Source: CAYUUP01 sp964447925
GTDB lineage: Bacteria > Bacillota > Clostridia > Oscillospirales > Oscillospiraceae
Direction of reading: 5' to 3'
DNA length: 38,062 nucleotides
Assembly (NCBI GenBank): GCA_964447925.1
Contig: CAYUUP010000005.1
Coordinates: forward strand, 1-38,062
This document shows positions 6,503 to 15,417 of this stretch, piece by piece. Numbering within the stretch: the first letter of the stretch is position 1; each line of letters opens with the position of its first letter. The notes beneath the pieces were generated by a model that worked only from the letters and a program-made list of their open reading frames with translations, did no database searches and was not told where the DNA came from. A program made the translations under genes and the position numbers.

Positions 6503-7740
6503 ATCCGGGCCGCTGTCTCCTGCTTGTTGTCCCCGAAGTCGTAGTATTTCCGTCCTGCCAGGGCATCCGGCAGGTATTGCTGCTCAACATAGTGACCGGG
6601 GTAGTCGTGGGGATAGAGATAACCCTGCTCCCGTTCCATCCCCGCACTGTCCGCGTGGACATTTTGCAGATGGCGGGGATAGTCCCCGGTATTCCCCGCA
6701 ACTACATCATCCATAGCGGCGGCAATGCCTCGGTAGACGCTGTTGGACTTTGGGGCAGTGGCCAGCAGCACCACCGCCTGGGCCAGAGGCAGACGGGCCT
6801 CAGGAAGTCCCAGCATATTGGCGCTGTTTACACAGGCGTTGACGATAGCCGCCGCCTGGGGATAGGCCATACCCACGTCCTCGCTGGCGGAGCAGAGAAT
6901 GCGCCGGATAGCCGTTACCATGTCCCCCGCCTCCAGCAGCCTGGCCAGATAGTGGAGGGCGGCATCCGGGTCAGAACCCCGCATGGACTTCATCAGGGCA
7001 GAGGCGATATCGAAGTGATCGTCCCCTGCCCGATCATAGCGCATGGCAGAACGCTGGGCCACCATTTTGGCGTCCTCCAGGGTGAGCGTCATCTCCCCGT
7101 CCGTCACACGGGCGGCGTTCACCAGCAGCTCCACTGAGTTCACCGCCTTGCGGACATCCCCGCCGCAGGAAGCGGCAATATGCGGAATGACCTCCGGCTG
7201 GGAGTTGATCTTCACCCCCCGGCGCCGGGCCATCAGAGAAACAGCCCGCTCCACTGCCGGGCGCACCTCCTTCGCCGACACAGGCTTGAATTCAAAAACA
7301 GTGGAGCGGCTCAAAACCGCATTGTAAATATAGAAATACGGATTTTCTGTGGTAGATGCAATGAGGGTGATCTTACCGTTCTCAATAAACTCCAGCAGGG
7401 ACTGCTGTTGCTTCTTGTTGAAATATTGAATCTCGTCCAGATAGAGCAGGATCCCGCTGGGGGCCATCAGCGTCCCCACCTCCGCCATAATGTCCTTGAT
7501 GTCGGAGAGAGACGCAGTGGTAGCGTTGAGCCGTCGCAGAGTCAGGTGGGTGCGGGCAGCTATGATATTGGCCACAGTTGTCTTACCTGTCCCTGATGGG
7601 CCATAAAACACCAGATTAGGGATATTGCCGCTGTCGATGATGCGGCGGAGCAAACCGTTTTCACCCAGGATGTGGCTCTGGCCCACTACCTCATCTAGGG
7701 TCTGCGGGCGTATCTCGTCCGCCAGGGGGCGGTATTCCAT
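6454..7740 (-). CDS. rarA: Replication-associated recombination protein A (RarA/MgsA AAA+ ATPase)
   Basis: The 428-residue protein is a clamp-loader-like AAA+ ATPase. It shows PLADEIRPQTLDEVVGQ at the N-terminus, Walker A GPSGTGKT (47-54), Walker B with D102-E103 (LLYLDEIQYFNKKQQ), a sensor-1 region STTENPYF and an arginine finger LSRS. The C-terminal part has the RarA tetramerisation segment (SEDVGMA, PEARLPLAQA, NYVxxxYLP-like). RarA acts at stalled replication forks. The ATG at 7740 follows GGGAGGG. It lies 81 bases after rsgA on the same strand. Its stop codon is inside the 3' end of the S1-domain gene on the other strand, and no hairpin terminator is visible after it. Confidence 0.95.
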   Translation of the reverse strand: MEYRPLADEIRPQTLDEVVGQSHILGENGLLRRIIDSGNIPNLVFYGPSGTGKTTVANIIAARTHLTLRRLNATTASLSDIKDIMAEVGTLMAPSGILLYLDEIQYFNKKQQQSLLEFIENGKITLIASTTENPYFYIYNAVLSRSTVFEFKPVSAKEVRPAVERAVSLMARRRGVKINSQPEVIPHIAASCGGDVRKAVNSVELLVNAARVTDGEMTLTLEDAKMVAQRSAMRYDRAGDDHFDIASALMKSMRGSDPDAALHYLARLLEAGDMVTAIRRILCSASEDVGMAYPQAAAIVNACVNSANMLGLPEARLPLAQAVVLLATAPKSNSVYRGIAAAMDDVVAGNTGDYPRHLQNVHADSAGMEREQGYLYPHDYPGHYVEQQYLPDALAGRKYYDFGDNKQETAARIYWERVKGREPGDTGK

Positions 7741-7821
7741 GGCTCTTCCCTCCCAAACAGGCAGAGGCAATCGGTTCTGCCCGACTGCCCCTCCCATCCC
7801 GAAAGATGAATCTTCCGTTTT

Positions 7822-8715
7822 TCATTTACTTCTGCCGTTTCTCTCCCAAGGCCTCACAGCCTTGGCCGCCTCATAGAGCCGGACATAACTCTGATGGCGG
7901 CTCATGGGGATTTCACCCGCCTGTACCGCCTCCAGCACAGCGCAGCCCTGCTCCTTCACATGGGCGCAACCAGTAAAGCGGCACCCACCCAGATAGGGGG
8001 CAAACTCCCGAAAGGCGTTTTCCAGCTCCTCCGGCTGACCCAGCTCCTCCTGGGCGTCAAATGCGGCAAAGCCCGGTGTGTCCGCCGCCAGGGCGTCCTC
8101 CCCCAGCCGGAACAGCTCCACGTGGCGGGTGGTATGCCGCCCCCGGCCCAGCTTTTTGCTGACCTCGCCGGTAGCAATGGACAGTTCCCGGCCCAGGGCG
8201 TTCAGCAGACTGGATTTCCCCACGCCGGAGTTGCCGGTAAAGACGGACACTCTCCCTGCCAGCTGGCGGGCCAGAGCTGGGAGCCCCTCTCCAGTTGCCG
8301 CGCTGACGGCAAAGGTTGGATAGCCCACCTGACGGTAGATGTCCGCCAGTGCATCCCCGGGTTCTAGGTCGCACTTGTTGACACAGATCACCGGCAGGCA
8401 GTCCCGGCACTCCGCCAGGGCCGATACCCGGTCGATGAGGAAGGGATCCGTGATGGGAATAGCCGCCGATGCCACAATCACCATCTGATCCATATTGGCC
8501 ACCGCTGGCCGGCGAAAGGCGTTCTTCCGGGGTAGAACGGCATCCAGTGAACCCATGCCGCCGCCCAGGGGGGTGAATTCCACCCGATCCCCCACCAAGG
8601 GGATGAGCTTCTCGTGGCGGAATCTTCCCCTAGCCCGGCAGCGGGTCAGCGTCCCCTGGGCATATACGTCATAGAAGCCGCTGAGGGCGCACTGAATTAC
8701 GCCTGTCATGTTCAT
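7822..8715 (-). CDS. rsgA: Ribosome small subunit-dependent GTPase A
   Basis: The 297-residue protein is a circularly permuted GTPase that helps late 30S subunit maturation. An N-terminal OB fold (about 1-67, GDRVEF) is followed by the permuted G motifs: G4 NKCD (113-116), G1 GNSGVGKS (161-168) and G3 DTPG (212-215). Then comes a C-terminal zinc site of C245, C250, H252 and C258. The first ATG (8715) overlaps the kinase stop codon (ATGA), so translation is probably coupled; a second ATG lies at 8709. RsgA directly after the PASTA kinase is a conserved Firmicutes arrangement. Confidence 0.96.
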   Translation of the reverse strand: MNMTGVIQCALSGFYDVYAQGTLTRCRARGRFRHEKLIPLVGDRVEFTPLGGGMGSLDAVLPRKNAFRRPAVANMDQMVIVASAAIPITDPFLIDRVSALAECRDCLPVICVNKCDLEPGDALADIYRQVGYPTFAVSAATGEGLPALARQLAGRVSVFTGNSGVGKSSLLNALGRELSIATGEVSKKLGRGRHTTRHVELFRLGEDALAADTPGFAAFDAQEELGQPEELENAFREFAPYLGGCRFTGCAHVKEQGCAVLEAVQAGEIPMSRHQSYVRLYEAAKAVRPWERNGRSK

Positions 8716-10754
8716 CCGTTGGAAGCGCTGATATCCACTGCATCGCTGATATCCTCGCCGCCCAGGGTCACAGTATAGTTTAGGATACTGCCGGTGTAGA
8801 CCAGGGTATAGTTATCCACATTCTCTGGCTGAATCGTCACCTGCTTCCATATCTCGCCATTGATGGTAACCACAAGCTGGACGGCCTCCTCACGGAGATA
8901 GTTGCCTAGCGGGATGGTGATGGTGGTGGTAACCGGATTAGCTGTCCCCTCACCCTCGCTCCCAGTCTCGCTGGCGGGATCCTTGCCCTTGCTGATGACG
9001 ATATCCACAGATGTTCCGATCTCGACCTCCGTGCCTTCCTCAATGCTCTGGCTGATGACCAGGCCCTCGCTGACATCGTCGCTATAATCCGAGTCAACGC
9101 TGCCCAGGGACAGGCCCTTGTTGATCAGCGTGCTGTTGGCCACCTCCTGGGTCATATTCAGTAGCTTGGGCACCACTACAGTCTCTGCCTCCTCCGGGCC
9201 AATGCTGTAGGTGATATAGACAATGGTATCCTCCTGGTAGATGCTGCCCTCCTGGGGAGTAATGGCGATGACCATGTTCTCCTCCACCTCATCGCTGTTC
9301 TGACCCTCTACCTCAATGTTATCTTTATTAATACCAAGGGCAATCAGCTGGTTGCGGACATTTCGGTAGTCCTCGCCCAGCAGCCCCACGGGAATGGTGA
9401 TATCCTCTACCGGCTTACCGGCGCTGATGGTGACGGTGATGACCACCTCGGTGATTTCAGAACTGCCAGAGGAGGTGCTGCTGTAGGTGGTGTCCCCCTC
9501 TGTTACAGTATTGCCGGCCTCTGGATCCTGAGCCATGATCTGGCCCTCACTGAACTCTGTGGAATAGCCAGGTTCCTCCGCTGTCACCAGGGTGACGGTG
9601 AAAATCTCATTCAGCGTATTCTCCTCCAGATACCTGTCAACATAGTCTTCCGCTTCCTCCAAGGTGTAACCCAGCAGGCTGGGAACGGTGAGGACACTCT
9701 CCTCAGTCTTATTCCTATTGCCGCCGAATACAGCAACTAGCAGGATGATGACAATGGCGATGATGGCTACTGCAAGGCCTGAAATGATGCCAATGTAGAG
9801 GGCGGGGGAACGCCTGCTCTCATTCTCATCCTCTTCCTCCTCCCGGGCATCGCTTTCAGAGACAATGGGGATGTGCTTGGTGCGGGCATTTTGATCGATC
9901 TCATAGTCAAAGGCGATGGATGGATTCCGGCGGAAGGCGTTCAGCGCAGCCACCATCTCCTCCGCGTTCTGATAGCGGTCTTCGGGCCGGTAGGCCATGG
10001 CCTTCAGGGTAATCTCCTCCAGCCCCTTGGGGATGCTGGGACGAATCTGGCTGGGGGGCGTTGGCACAGACTGGACATGCTGCATGGCCACGGCAACCGG
10101 GTTATCCCCCTGATAGGGTACGGTGCCGGTGAGCATCTCATAGAGTACAACGCCGGCAGAGTAGATATCGGAACGGGCGTCCGCCGGCTCCGCCTTGGCC
10201 TGCTCCGGGGAGATATAGTGTACTGAACCCAGGGCGCTCTGGGTCATAGTGGCCTGGGCAGCGGTGGAGCGGGCAATGCCAAAATCCATCAGCTTAATGC
10301 TGCCGTCCCGTTTCACCATAATGTTGTGGGGCTTGATGTCCCGGTGAACGATGCCCTGCTGGTGGGCCTGTCCCAGCGCCACCATGATCTGGGTTATAAA
10401 GTGCAGTGCCTCCTCCCAGCTAAGGCCTCCTGTCCGCCGCTGCATATACTGCTTCAGCGTCATACCGTCCACCAGCTCCATGACGATGAAGTCGGTGCCC
10501 TCCGGCGTCTGACCTACGTCATAGACCCCCACGATGCCGGGACAGCTGGGGATCTTCGCCACCGCTTTGGACTCGTCCTTGAAACGCCGGCGCAGATCTG
10601 CATCCTGGGCTACCTCAGGCCGCAGGATCTTAATGGCCACCATGCGGTCCAGCTTGGTATCCTTGGCCTTATAGACCACCGCCATACCGCCGGTACCCAG
10701 CACCTCCATGACCTCATATCTGTTATTCAGGCATTGGCCGATATATTGTTCCAT
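8712..10754 (-). CDS. prkC: PASTA domain Ser/Thr protein kinase (PrkC/PknB/Stk1)
   Basis: The 680-residue membrane kinase has an N-terminal Hanks-type domain (about 1-275): G-loop GTGGMA (20-25), K42, catalytic HRDIKPHN (137-144, D139) and DFG (157-159). A juxtamembrane acidic stretch EEEEDENE leads into one membrane helix (about 316-345). Outside are three PASTA repeats (about 353-445, 448-520, 523-592) that in relatives bind muropeptides or lipid II. The first PASTA repeat carries a Ser/Thr-rich insertion near residue 424. A further region of about 90 residues (593-680) follows. The kinase signals cell-wall state and germination cues in Firmicutes. The start follows AAAGGAGG. The phosphatase gene lies 16 bases upstream. 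Confidence 0.96.
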   Translation of the reverse strand: MEQYIGQCLNNRYEVMEVLGTGGMAVVYKAKDTKLDRMVAIKILRPEVAQDADLRRRFKDESKAVAKIPSCPGIVGVYDVGQTPEGTDFIVMELVDGMTLKQYMQRRTGGLSWEEALHFITQIMVALGQAHQQGIVHRDIKPHNIMVKRDGSIKLMDFGIARSTAAQATMTQSALGSVHYISPEQAKAEPADARSDIYSAGVVLYEMLTGTVPYQGDNPVAVAMQHVQSVPTPPSQIRPSIPKGLEEITLKAMAYRPEDRYQNAEEMVAALNAFRRNPSIAFDYEIDQNARTKHIPIVSESDAREEEEDENESRRSPALYIGIISGLAVAIIAIVIILLVAVFGGNRNKTEESVLTVPSLLGYTLEEAEDYVDRYLEENTLNEIFTVTLVTAEEPGYSTEFSEGQIMAQDPEAGNTVTEGDTTYSSTSSGSSEITEVVITVTISAGKPVEDITIPVGLLGEDYRNVRNQLIALGINKDNIEVEGQNSDEVEENMVIAITPQEGSIYQEDTIVYITYSIGPEEAETVVVPKLLNMTQEVANSTLINKGLSLGSVDSDYSDDVSEGLVISQSIEEGTEVEIGTSVDIVISKGKDPASETGSEGEGTANPVTTTITIPLGNYLREEAVQLVVTINGEIWKQVTIQPENVDNYTLVYTGSILNYTVTLGGEDISDAVDISASNG

Positions 10755-10770
10755 GGCAAGCTATCCTCCT

Positions 10771-11517
10771 TTATTCCCGATCATCATTGGCATACCCGGT
10801 TGGGCCATCCGTCTCCAGCAGCACAATTGTGACATTGTCCGGGGCGCCCCGCTGCAGGGCGATGTCCAGCAAGCGTTGGCAGCAGTCATCCCTGTTCTCC
10901 TGATGAATGACCTCATAGAGCAGTTCCTGGTCATCCAGCATATTGCTCAGCCCATCGGAGCAGAGGAGCAGTAGACTCCCCGGCTCCAGCTCCACCTCAA
11001 AGAGGTCACCGAAAATCTGCGCGTCCGTCCCCAGTGCCCGGGTGATAATGTTCTTTTTGGGATGGTTGCGGGCCTCCTCCGGGGTTAACTGTCCCTCTCT
11101 GGTCAGCAGGGCCACCAGGGAGTGATCCTCCGTGATCTGACGGATCTCCGTCCCGGTCATGTAGTAGCACCGACTGTCTCCCACATTGACAACAGTGGCG
11201 TGGCTGCCCTGTACTGCGGCCGCCACCAAGGTAGTACCCATCCCGTCATAATCCGGATTGGAACGGGCAAGGTCATAGACCTCCTGGTTGGCCTCGTCCA
11301 GGGCATCCAGCATCCGTTGAGGGATCTCCCCCTCCGAGGACTTTATATGGGCCGTAAAGGTTTCCGCAGCCAGCGCGCTGGCCACATCTCCCGCCTTGGC
11401 TCCTCCCATGCCGTCACAGACCAGCAGAAAAGCCCGGTCGCCATCCACAAAACAGCGGCAGCTGTCCTGATTCTGGCTCCGCACGCTTCCCTTGTCGCTG
11501 ATACTCCAGACATTCAT
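10771..11517 (-). CDS. prpC: PP2C-family Ser/Thr protein phosphatase (PrpC/Stp)
   Basis: The 248-residue cytoplasmic enzyme is a manganese-dependent PPM phosphatase that reverses phosphorylation by the adjacent PASTA kinase. Metal-binding and family motifs are in order: RSQNQD (13-18), DGMGG (35-39), GMGTTL, VGDSRCY, DHSLV, CSDGLS and GAPDNVT. The length fits the bacterial single-domain type. The start ATG follows GGGGGG. It lies between rlmN and the kinase gene, as in Bacillus and most Clostridia, and the kinase start is only 16 bases beyond its stop codon. Confidence 0.96.
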   Translation of the reverse strand: MNVWSISDKGSVRSQNQDSCRCFVDGDRAFLLVCDGMGGAKAGDVASALAAETFTAHIKSSEGEIPQRMLDALDEANQEVYDLARSNPDYDGMGTTLVAAAVQGSHATVVNVGDSRCYYMTGTEIRQITEDHSLVALLTREGQLTPEEARNHPKKNIITRALGTDAQIFGDLFEVELEPGSLLLLCSDGLSNMLDDQELLYEVIHQENRDDCCQRLLDIALQRGAPDNVTIVLLETDGPTGYANDDRE

Positions 11518-11538
11518 GGTAATCCCCCCTTGCTTTTA

Positions 11539-12555
11539 TTATTTGCTCTGCTCCATCCTTCTGCGAAGCTGGCCGCAGGCTGCGTCGATGTCGCTCCCCA
11601 GCCGCCGCCGGACGGTGACGTTGACGCCGGCCGCATCCAGCCGCCTTTGAAATTCCGCCAACCGCCGACTGGGCCGCAGCGGACTCTCCTTCACATCGTT
11701 GAGACGGATCAGGTTCACATGGCCCGGTGTCCCTCGCAGGAGACGGGCCAGCAGATCGGCCTGCCAGTCTCTGTCGTTGACGCCGTCCACCAGCGCATAC
11801 TCATAAGAGATGCGGCGGCCGGTCTTCTGGAAATAGCGCCGACAGCAATCCATCAGTTTCTCCACACCCACCGCCCGGTTCACGGGCATCAATTGGCTGC
11901 GGCTCTCGTCATCCGGGGCGTGAAGAGATACCGACAGTGTTAATTGTAACCCAAGACCGGCCAACTTGTCAATATTTTCCGTAAGCCCGCAGGTAGAAAG
12001 AGAGATGTGCCGCATTCCGATGTTCAGGCCATCAGGATGATTCACCAGCTCCAGAAAACGCACCACGCTGTCAAAATTGTCCAGCGGCTCGCCGATGCCC
12101 ATCATCACGATGTTGGAAATTGGCTCTCCTGAGTCCTTCTGGGTGAAAATCACCTGGTCGAGAATCTCTCCCGCCGTTAGGTTTCGCACCCTGCCCCCCA
12201 GGGTGGAGGCGCAAAAAGCACATCCCATCCTGCACCCCACCTGGGAGGAAATGCAGACAGAATTGCCGTGGCGGTAACGCATCAGTACCGTCTCAATGCA
12301 GCTGCCGTCAGAGAGCCGCCAGAGATATTTCACCGTGCCGTCCAGCCGGGACACCTGCTTGCGAACCACCTTTGGAGGGGTCAGGCTGCACTCCTCCGCC
12401 AGCCGCTGCCGCAGTGTCTTGGGCAGATCGGTCATATCTTCAAAGGACTCCGCCCCCCGCTGGAGCCAGAGAAAGACCTGTCTGGCCCGGAATTTTGGCT
12501 CCTTCGCCAGCAGTTCCTCCAGCTCCGGCAGGGTCATGGATTTAATGTCGATCAT
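11539..12555 (-). CDS. rlmN: Dual-specificity 23S rRNA/tRNA adenine-C2 methyltransferase RlmN
   Basis: The 338-residue radical SAM enzyme methylates C2 of A2503 in 23S rRNA and of A37 in some tRNAs. The cluster motif is C108-RMG-C112-AF-C115, in the family context SQVGCRMGCAFCAS. The second family-specific cysteine lies in SDIDAACGQL near the C-terminus, as needed for the ping-pong mechanism. GIGEPLDN and STCGLT are also typical. The ATG at 12555 overlaps the rsmB stop codon (ATGA) and follows GGAGG; an in-frame start further upstream would lie inside rsmB. Confidence 0.96.
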   Translation of the reverse strand: MIDIKSMTLPELEELLAKEPKFRARQVFLWLQRGAESFEDMTDLPKTLRQRLAEECSLTPPKVVRKQVSRLDGTVKYLWRLSDGSCIETVLMRYRHGNSVCISSQVGCRMGCAFCASTLGGRVRNLTAGEILDQVIFTQKDSGEPISNIVMMGIGEPLDNFDSVVRFLELVNHPDGLNIGMRHISLSTCGLTENIDKLAGLGLQLTLSVSLHAPDDESRSQLMPVNRAVGVEKLMDCCRRYFQKTGRRISYEYALVDGVNDRDWQADLLARLLRGTPGHVNLIRLNDVKESPLRPSRRLAEFQRRLDAAGVNVTVRRRLGSDIDAACGQLRRRMEQSK

Positions 12556-13868
12556 GCCAACCTCCGCAGCTTCGCCATATAAAAGCCGTCTGTCCCGTGT
12601 ACATGGGGCCACAGGGTCAGCTGTCCCGCCGTCTGTCCCACCGGGCCGGGGAGAGCAAAGCCCTCTGGGCGGTAGTCCGGGCAGCAGTCCAGGAATGTCC
12701 CAATTACGCCGCCGTTCTCCTCCGGCAGCAGGGTGCAGGTGGAGTACAACAGTACCCCGCCGGGCCGGACGTACCGGGCCACATTTTTCAGCAGCTCCAG
12801 CTGCACGGCGGGCAGCCCCGTCAGAGTCTCCGGGGCCTTATAGCGGATATCCGGCTTCTTCCGGATGATGCCCAGCCCGGAGCAGGGAACATCGGCCAGT
12901 ACCGCGTCAAAGCCGCTCTCCCACTCCGGACGGAATTGCTTGCCGTCGGCGGCCCGGGCGGTGATACAGGTCAGGCCCAGCCGGGCAGCTCCCTGCCGGA
13001 CGCGGCCCAGCTTTTTCTCATGGAGGTCACAGGAGAGGATTTCCCCCCGATTCTCCATCATAATGGCAGCGGCAAAGGACTTTCCGCCGGGGGCGGCGCA
13101 GGCGTCCAGCACCCGCATCCCCGGTTTCAGCCCCGCCGCCAGTACCGTCAGTCGGGCGGCGGCGTCCTGAATATAGAACCCTCCCGCCTGAAATTCTGGC
13201 AGGCGGCTCAAATCCCCCGCCCCGGAAAGGGTAAGGCAGCCGGGCAGCCAGGGATGCACCTCTGCCGTAACGCCCTGCTCGGTCAGAGCAGCCTTTAGGG
13301 CTGCAGGGGTGGTCTTTAGCGTATTCACCTGGGCCACTGTAGGCGGGATATCATTATCTGCCGCCAGCAGGCCCTCTAAGTCCTCCGCGCCAGCCCGTTG
13401 GAACGCCTTTACCAGCCACAGGGGATGGCTGTATCGGACGGAAAGGGCCTCATGTCCCGTCCCTCCGGGCTGAGGCAGGCTGTCCCCGCTGCGCAGGAAG
13501 GCCCGGAGAACAGCGTTCACCAGTCCCCCCGCCCGTGGATTTTTACAGTGGCGCCGAACCAGTTCAACCGACTCGCTAACAGCAGCCCTGTCCGGGATTT
13601 TTTCCAGAAAAACGATTTGATACAGTCCCAACCGCAGGGCATTCCGCACTGCTGGCTCCAGCTTTTGGACAGGTGTGCTGGAAAAGCTGGATATCCAGAA
13701 GTCCAGCAGCAGCCGGTTCTGCAGGACGCCGTAACACAGCCGGGCAGCCAGCGCCGCTTCCCGCCTATCCAGCCCGGGTAAGGCACTGTGGAGCCACGCG
13801 TCAGGCCACGCGCCCCGTCTTTCCTCCAACAACAGGGCATCCAGGGCAACCTCTCTGGCCGTCAGCAC
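12552..13868 (-). CDS. rsmB: 16S rRNA cytosine-967 C5-methyltransferase
   Basis: The 438-residue enzyme joins an N-terminal NusB-like RNA-binding domain (about 1-130) to a SAM-dependent methyltransferase. The SAM site reads DACAAPGGKS. The two catalytic cysteines are seen in DVPCSGLG (motif IV) and STCTL (motif VI). It modifies C967 of 16S rRNA. The start is GTG at 13868, with AAGGGG upstream, and it overlaps the end of fmt by seven bases. The order def-fmt-rsmB-rlmN is the conserved Firmicutes one. Confidence 0.95.
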   Translation of the reverse strand: MLTAREVALDALLLEERRGAWPDAWLHSALPGLDRREAALAARLCYGVLQNRLLLDFWISSFSSTPVQKLEPAVRNALRLGLYQIVFLEKIPDRAAVSESVELVRRHCKNPRAGGLVNAVLRAFLRSGDSLPQPGGTGHEALSVRYSHPLWLVKAFQRAGAEDLEGLLAADNDIPPTVAQVNTLKTTPAALKAALTEQGVTAEVHPWLPGCLTLSGAGDLSRLPEFQAGGFYIQDAAARLTVLAAGLKPGMRVLDACAAPGGKSFAAAIMMENRGEILSCDLHEKKLGRVRQGAARLGLTCITARAADGKQFRPEWESGFDAVLADVPCSGLGIIRKKPDIRYKAPETLTGLPAVQLELLKNVARYVRPGGVLLYSTCTLLPEENGGVIGTFLDCCPDYRPEGFALPGPVGQTAGQLTLWPHVHGTDGFYMAKLRRLA

Positions 13869-14776
13869 AGGCCGTGTCCCCTTCCAAAGTCAACGGCAGA
13901 CATCCGCCGCTTGCCAGGGGACTGGAGTTCCAGCAGCCGGAGAACCGTCCCGCCGCCGCAGGCCACCTGAATACCCTTTTTATCGCCCCCCAGCAGTGTA
14001 CCGGGGGCCTTTTCCGTAGTCCTATCCAAAATTTCAGTGGCAAAGATCTTCACTTTCTTTCCTCCCAGCTCCGCTGTGGCGGTGGGCCAGGGCAACAGTC
14101 CCCGAACCTGGCTGTGAATCTCCCCCGCCGTTCGGCTCCAGTCCACCGGAGACAGCTCCCGGCTCAGCATGGGCGCATAGGTGGCAAGAGCATCGTCCTG
14201 TGGCGTACGAGGAGCAGTGCCGCTCTCAATGGCAGGCAGCGTCTCTCCCAGCAGCTCCGCCCCCAGCACGGAAAGCCGATGATACAGCTCCTCCGCCGTC
14301 TCATTGGGATCAATAGAGGTGCTGCGGGAGGAGATGATATCCCCGGCATCCAGCTGCTCCGCCATATACATGACGGTGATACCCGTCTGCCGCTCCCCAT
14401 TCAAAACAGCCCAGTTGATGGGGGCCGCTCCCCGATATTGGGGCAGCAGAGAGGCATGGACATTGACGCAGCCCAGTCTGGGCAGCTCCAGCACCGCCGG
14501 GGGCAGCAGCTTGCCGTAGGCCGCCACCACGATGAGGTCCGGGGCAAAGGCCGCAAGTTCCTTCAGCACAGTACCATCCCGCAGCGTCTTGGGCTGGCAG
14601 ACAGGGATGCCATGCTCCAGCGCGGCAGCCTTCACCGGGGAGGCAGTCAGCTTCATCCCCCGGTTTTTGGGCTTGTCCGGCTGGGTATAGACCGCCACCA
14701 GCTGATGGCCTGCGGCCAACAGCGCCAGCAGGGAGGGGACGGCGAATTCCGGCGTTCCCATAAACACAATCCGCAT
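13862..14776 (-). CDS. fmt: Methionyl-tRNA formyltransferase
   Basis: The 304-residue enzyme transfers a formyl group from 10-formyl-THF to initiator Met-tRNA. It opens with MRIVFMGTPEFAVPSL. The catalytic region has VNVHASLLPQYRGAAPI, followed by GITVMYMAEQLDAGD, which supplies the family Asn-His-Asp set. A C-terminal OB-like domain follows. I chose the ATG at 14776, spaced from GGAGGAGG and two bases after the def stop codon; a GTG at 14782 would overlap def. It pairs functionally with def, which removes the formyl group after translation begins. Confidence 0.96.
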   Translation of the reverse strand: MRIVFMGTPEFAVPSLLALLAAGHQLVAVYTQPDKPKNRGMKLTASPVKAAALEHGIPVCQPKTLRDGTVLKELAAFAPDLIVVAAYGKLLPPAVLELPRLGCVNVHASLLPQYRGAAPINWAVLNGERQTGITVMYMAEQLDAGDIISSRSTSIDPNETAEELYHRLSVLGAELLGETLPAIESGTAPRTPQDDALATYAPMLSRELSPVDWSRTAGEIHSQVRGLLPWPTATAELGGKKVKIFATEILDRTTEKAPGTLLGGDKKGIQVACGGGTVLRLLELQSPGKRRMSAVDFGRGHGLC

Positions 14777-14778
14777 AC

Positions 14779-15273
14779 TCACGCCTCCTCCATACGCTCC
14801 AGCTCCTCCTGCGTATGGAGGCCGCCCTCTGCCAACTCATCAAAAAGATGGCCGGAGAGATGAGCAATTTCATGGCAGAAGCAACGGGCCGTGATGCCCT
14901 CCCGCTCCAGTTCAAACCACTCGCCACTGCGGTTCTGGGCCTTGACCTTCACCCGCATGGGGCGCTTCACCCAGCCCCACATGCCTGGAATAGACAGGCA
15001 GCCCTCCCAGCCCTCCTGCTCCCCGGAGGCGGAAACAATCTCCGGATTAATCAGCTCGAGGGGCGTCTCGTCATCATCCAGCACCACAACAGCCTGGCGG
15101 AGGATGCCGATCTGAGGGGCCGCCAGTCCAGCCCCGCCAGAGTCCAGCAGTGTCTCCACCAGATCATCCATCAGGTCACGAAGCCGCTGGTCAAATTTTT
15201 TCACCGGATGGGTATTCTTGTGCAGTACATCTCCATCGCCTTCGGAGACAGTGATAATTTTTCTCAGTGCCAC
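14779..15273 (-). CDS. def: Peptide deformylase
   Basis: The 164-residue metalloenzyme removes the N-formyl group from new proteins. All three family motifs are present: GAGLAAPQIG, EGCLSIP (metal-ligand cysteine) and HEIAHLSG, which matches the HExxH zinc/iron site although the usual D after HEI is an A. The start is GTG at 15273 with AAGGAG nine bases upstream. It has its own predicted promoter at 15388-15417, so it probably heads a transcript that continues through fmt, rsmB and rlmN. Confidence 0.95.
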   Translation of the reverse strand: MALRKIITVSEGDGDVLHKNTHPVKKFDQRLRDLMDDLVETLLDSGGAGLAAPQIGILRQAVVVLDDDETPLELINPEIVSASGEQEGWEGCLSIPGMWGWVKRPMRVKVKAQNRSGEWFELEREGITARCFCHEIAHLSGHLFDELAEGGLHTQEELERMEEA

Positions 15274-15346
15274 AGGTCATTTCTCCTTCGTTTGTCTTGC
15301 TTTTGCCGCCATTTTCTTTCATCACGATCCTATCCCGCAGGCGGTT

Positions 15347-15376
15347 GCCGCCTCCGGCATCCTCCCGGAGGTGGCG
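15347..15376 (-). promoter_or_regulatory. Stem-loop at the 5' end of the predicted def transcript
   Basis: CCTCCGG (15351-15357) pairs with CCGGAGG (15366-15372) around an eight-base loop. The stem extends by three more pairs past one A-C mismatch on the minus strand. It begins within a few bases of the predicted transcription start. There is no T-run, so it is not a simple terminator. A 5' stabilising role is inference. Confidence 0.4.
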
Positions 15377-15387
15377 TTGTGCTTCTA

Positions 15388-15417
15388 TTATAAGATATCC
15401 CCCGCCTGTTAGCCAAG
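15388..15417 (-). promoter_or_regulatory. Predicted sigma-A promoter for the def operon
   Basis: A perfect TATAAT (15388-15393, minus strand) lies 18 bases from TTGGCT (15412-15417), a 4/6 match to TTGACA. The -35 box overlaps the end of priA. Transcription would start near 15381 and give def a leader of about 105 bases. This would allow def and downstream genes to be transcribed apart from yicC-priA. Confidence 0.6.

Noticed and set aside
13673..14863. Plus-strand frame of 396 codons across rsmB and fmt
   Set aside because: It spans two recognisable minus-strand genes, has low-complexity Gln/Arg/Gly content and no ribosome site.
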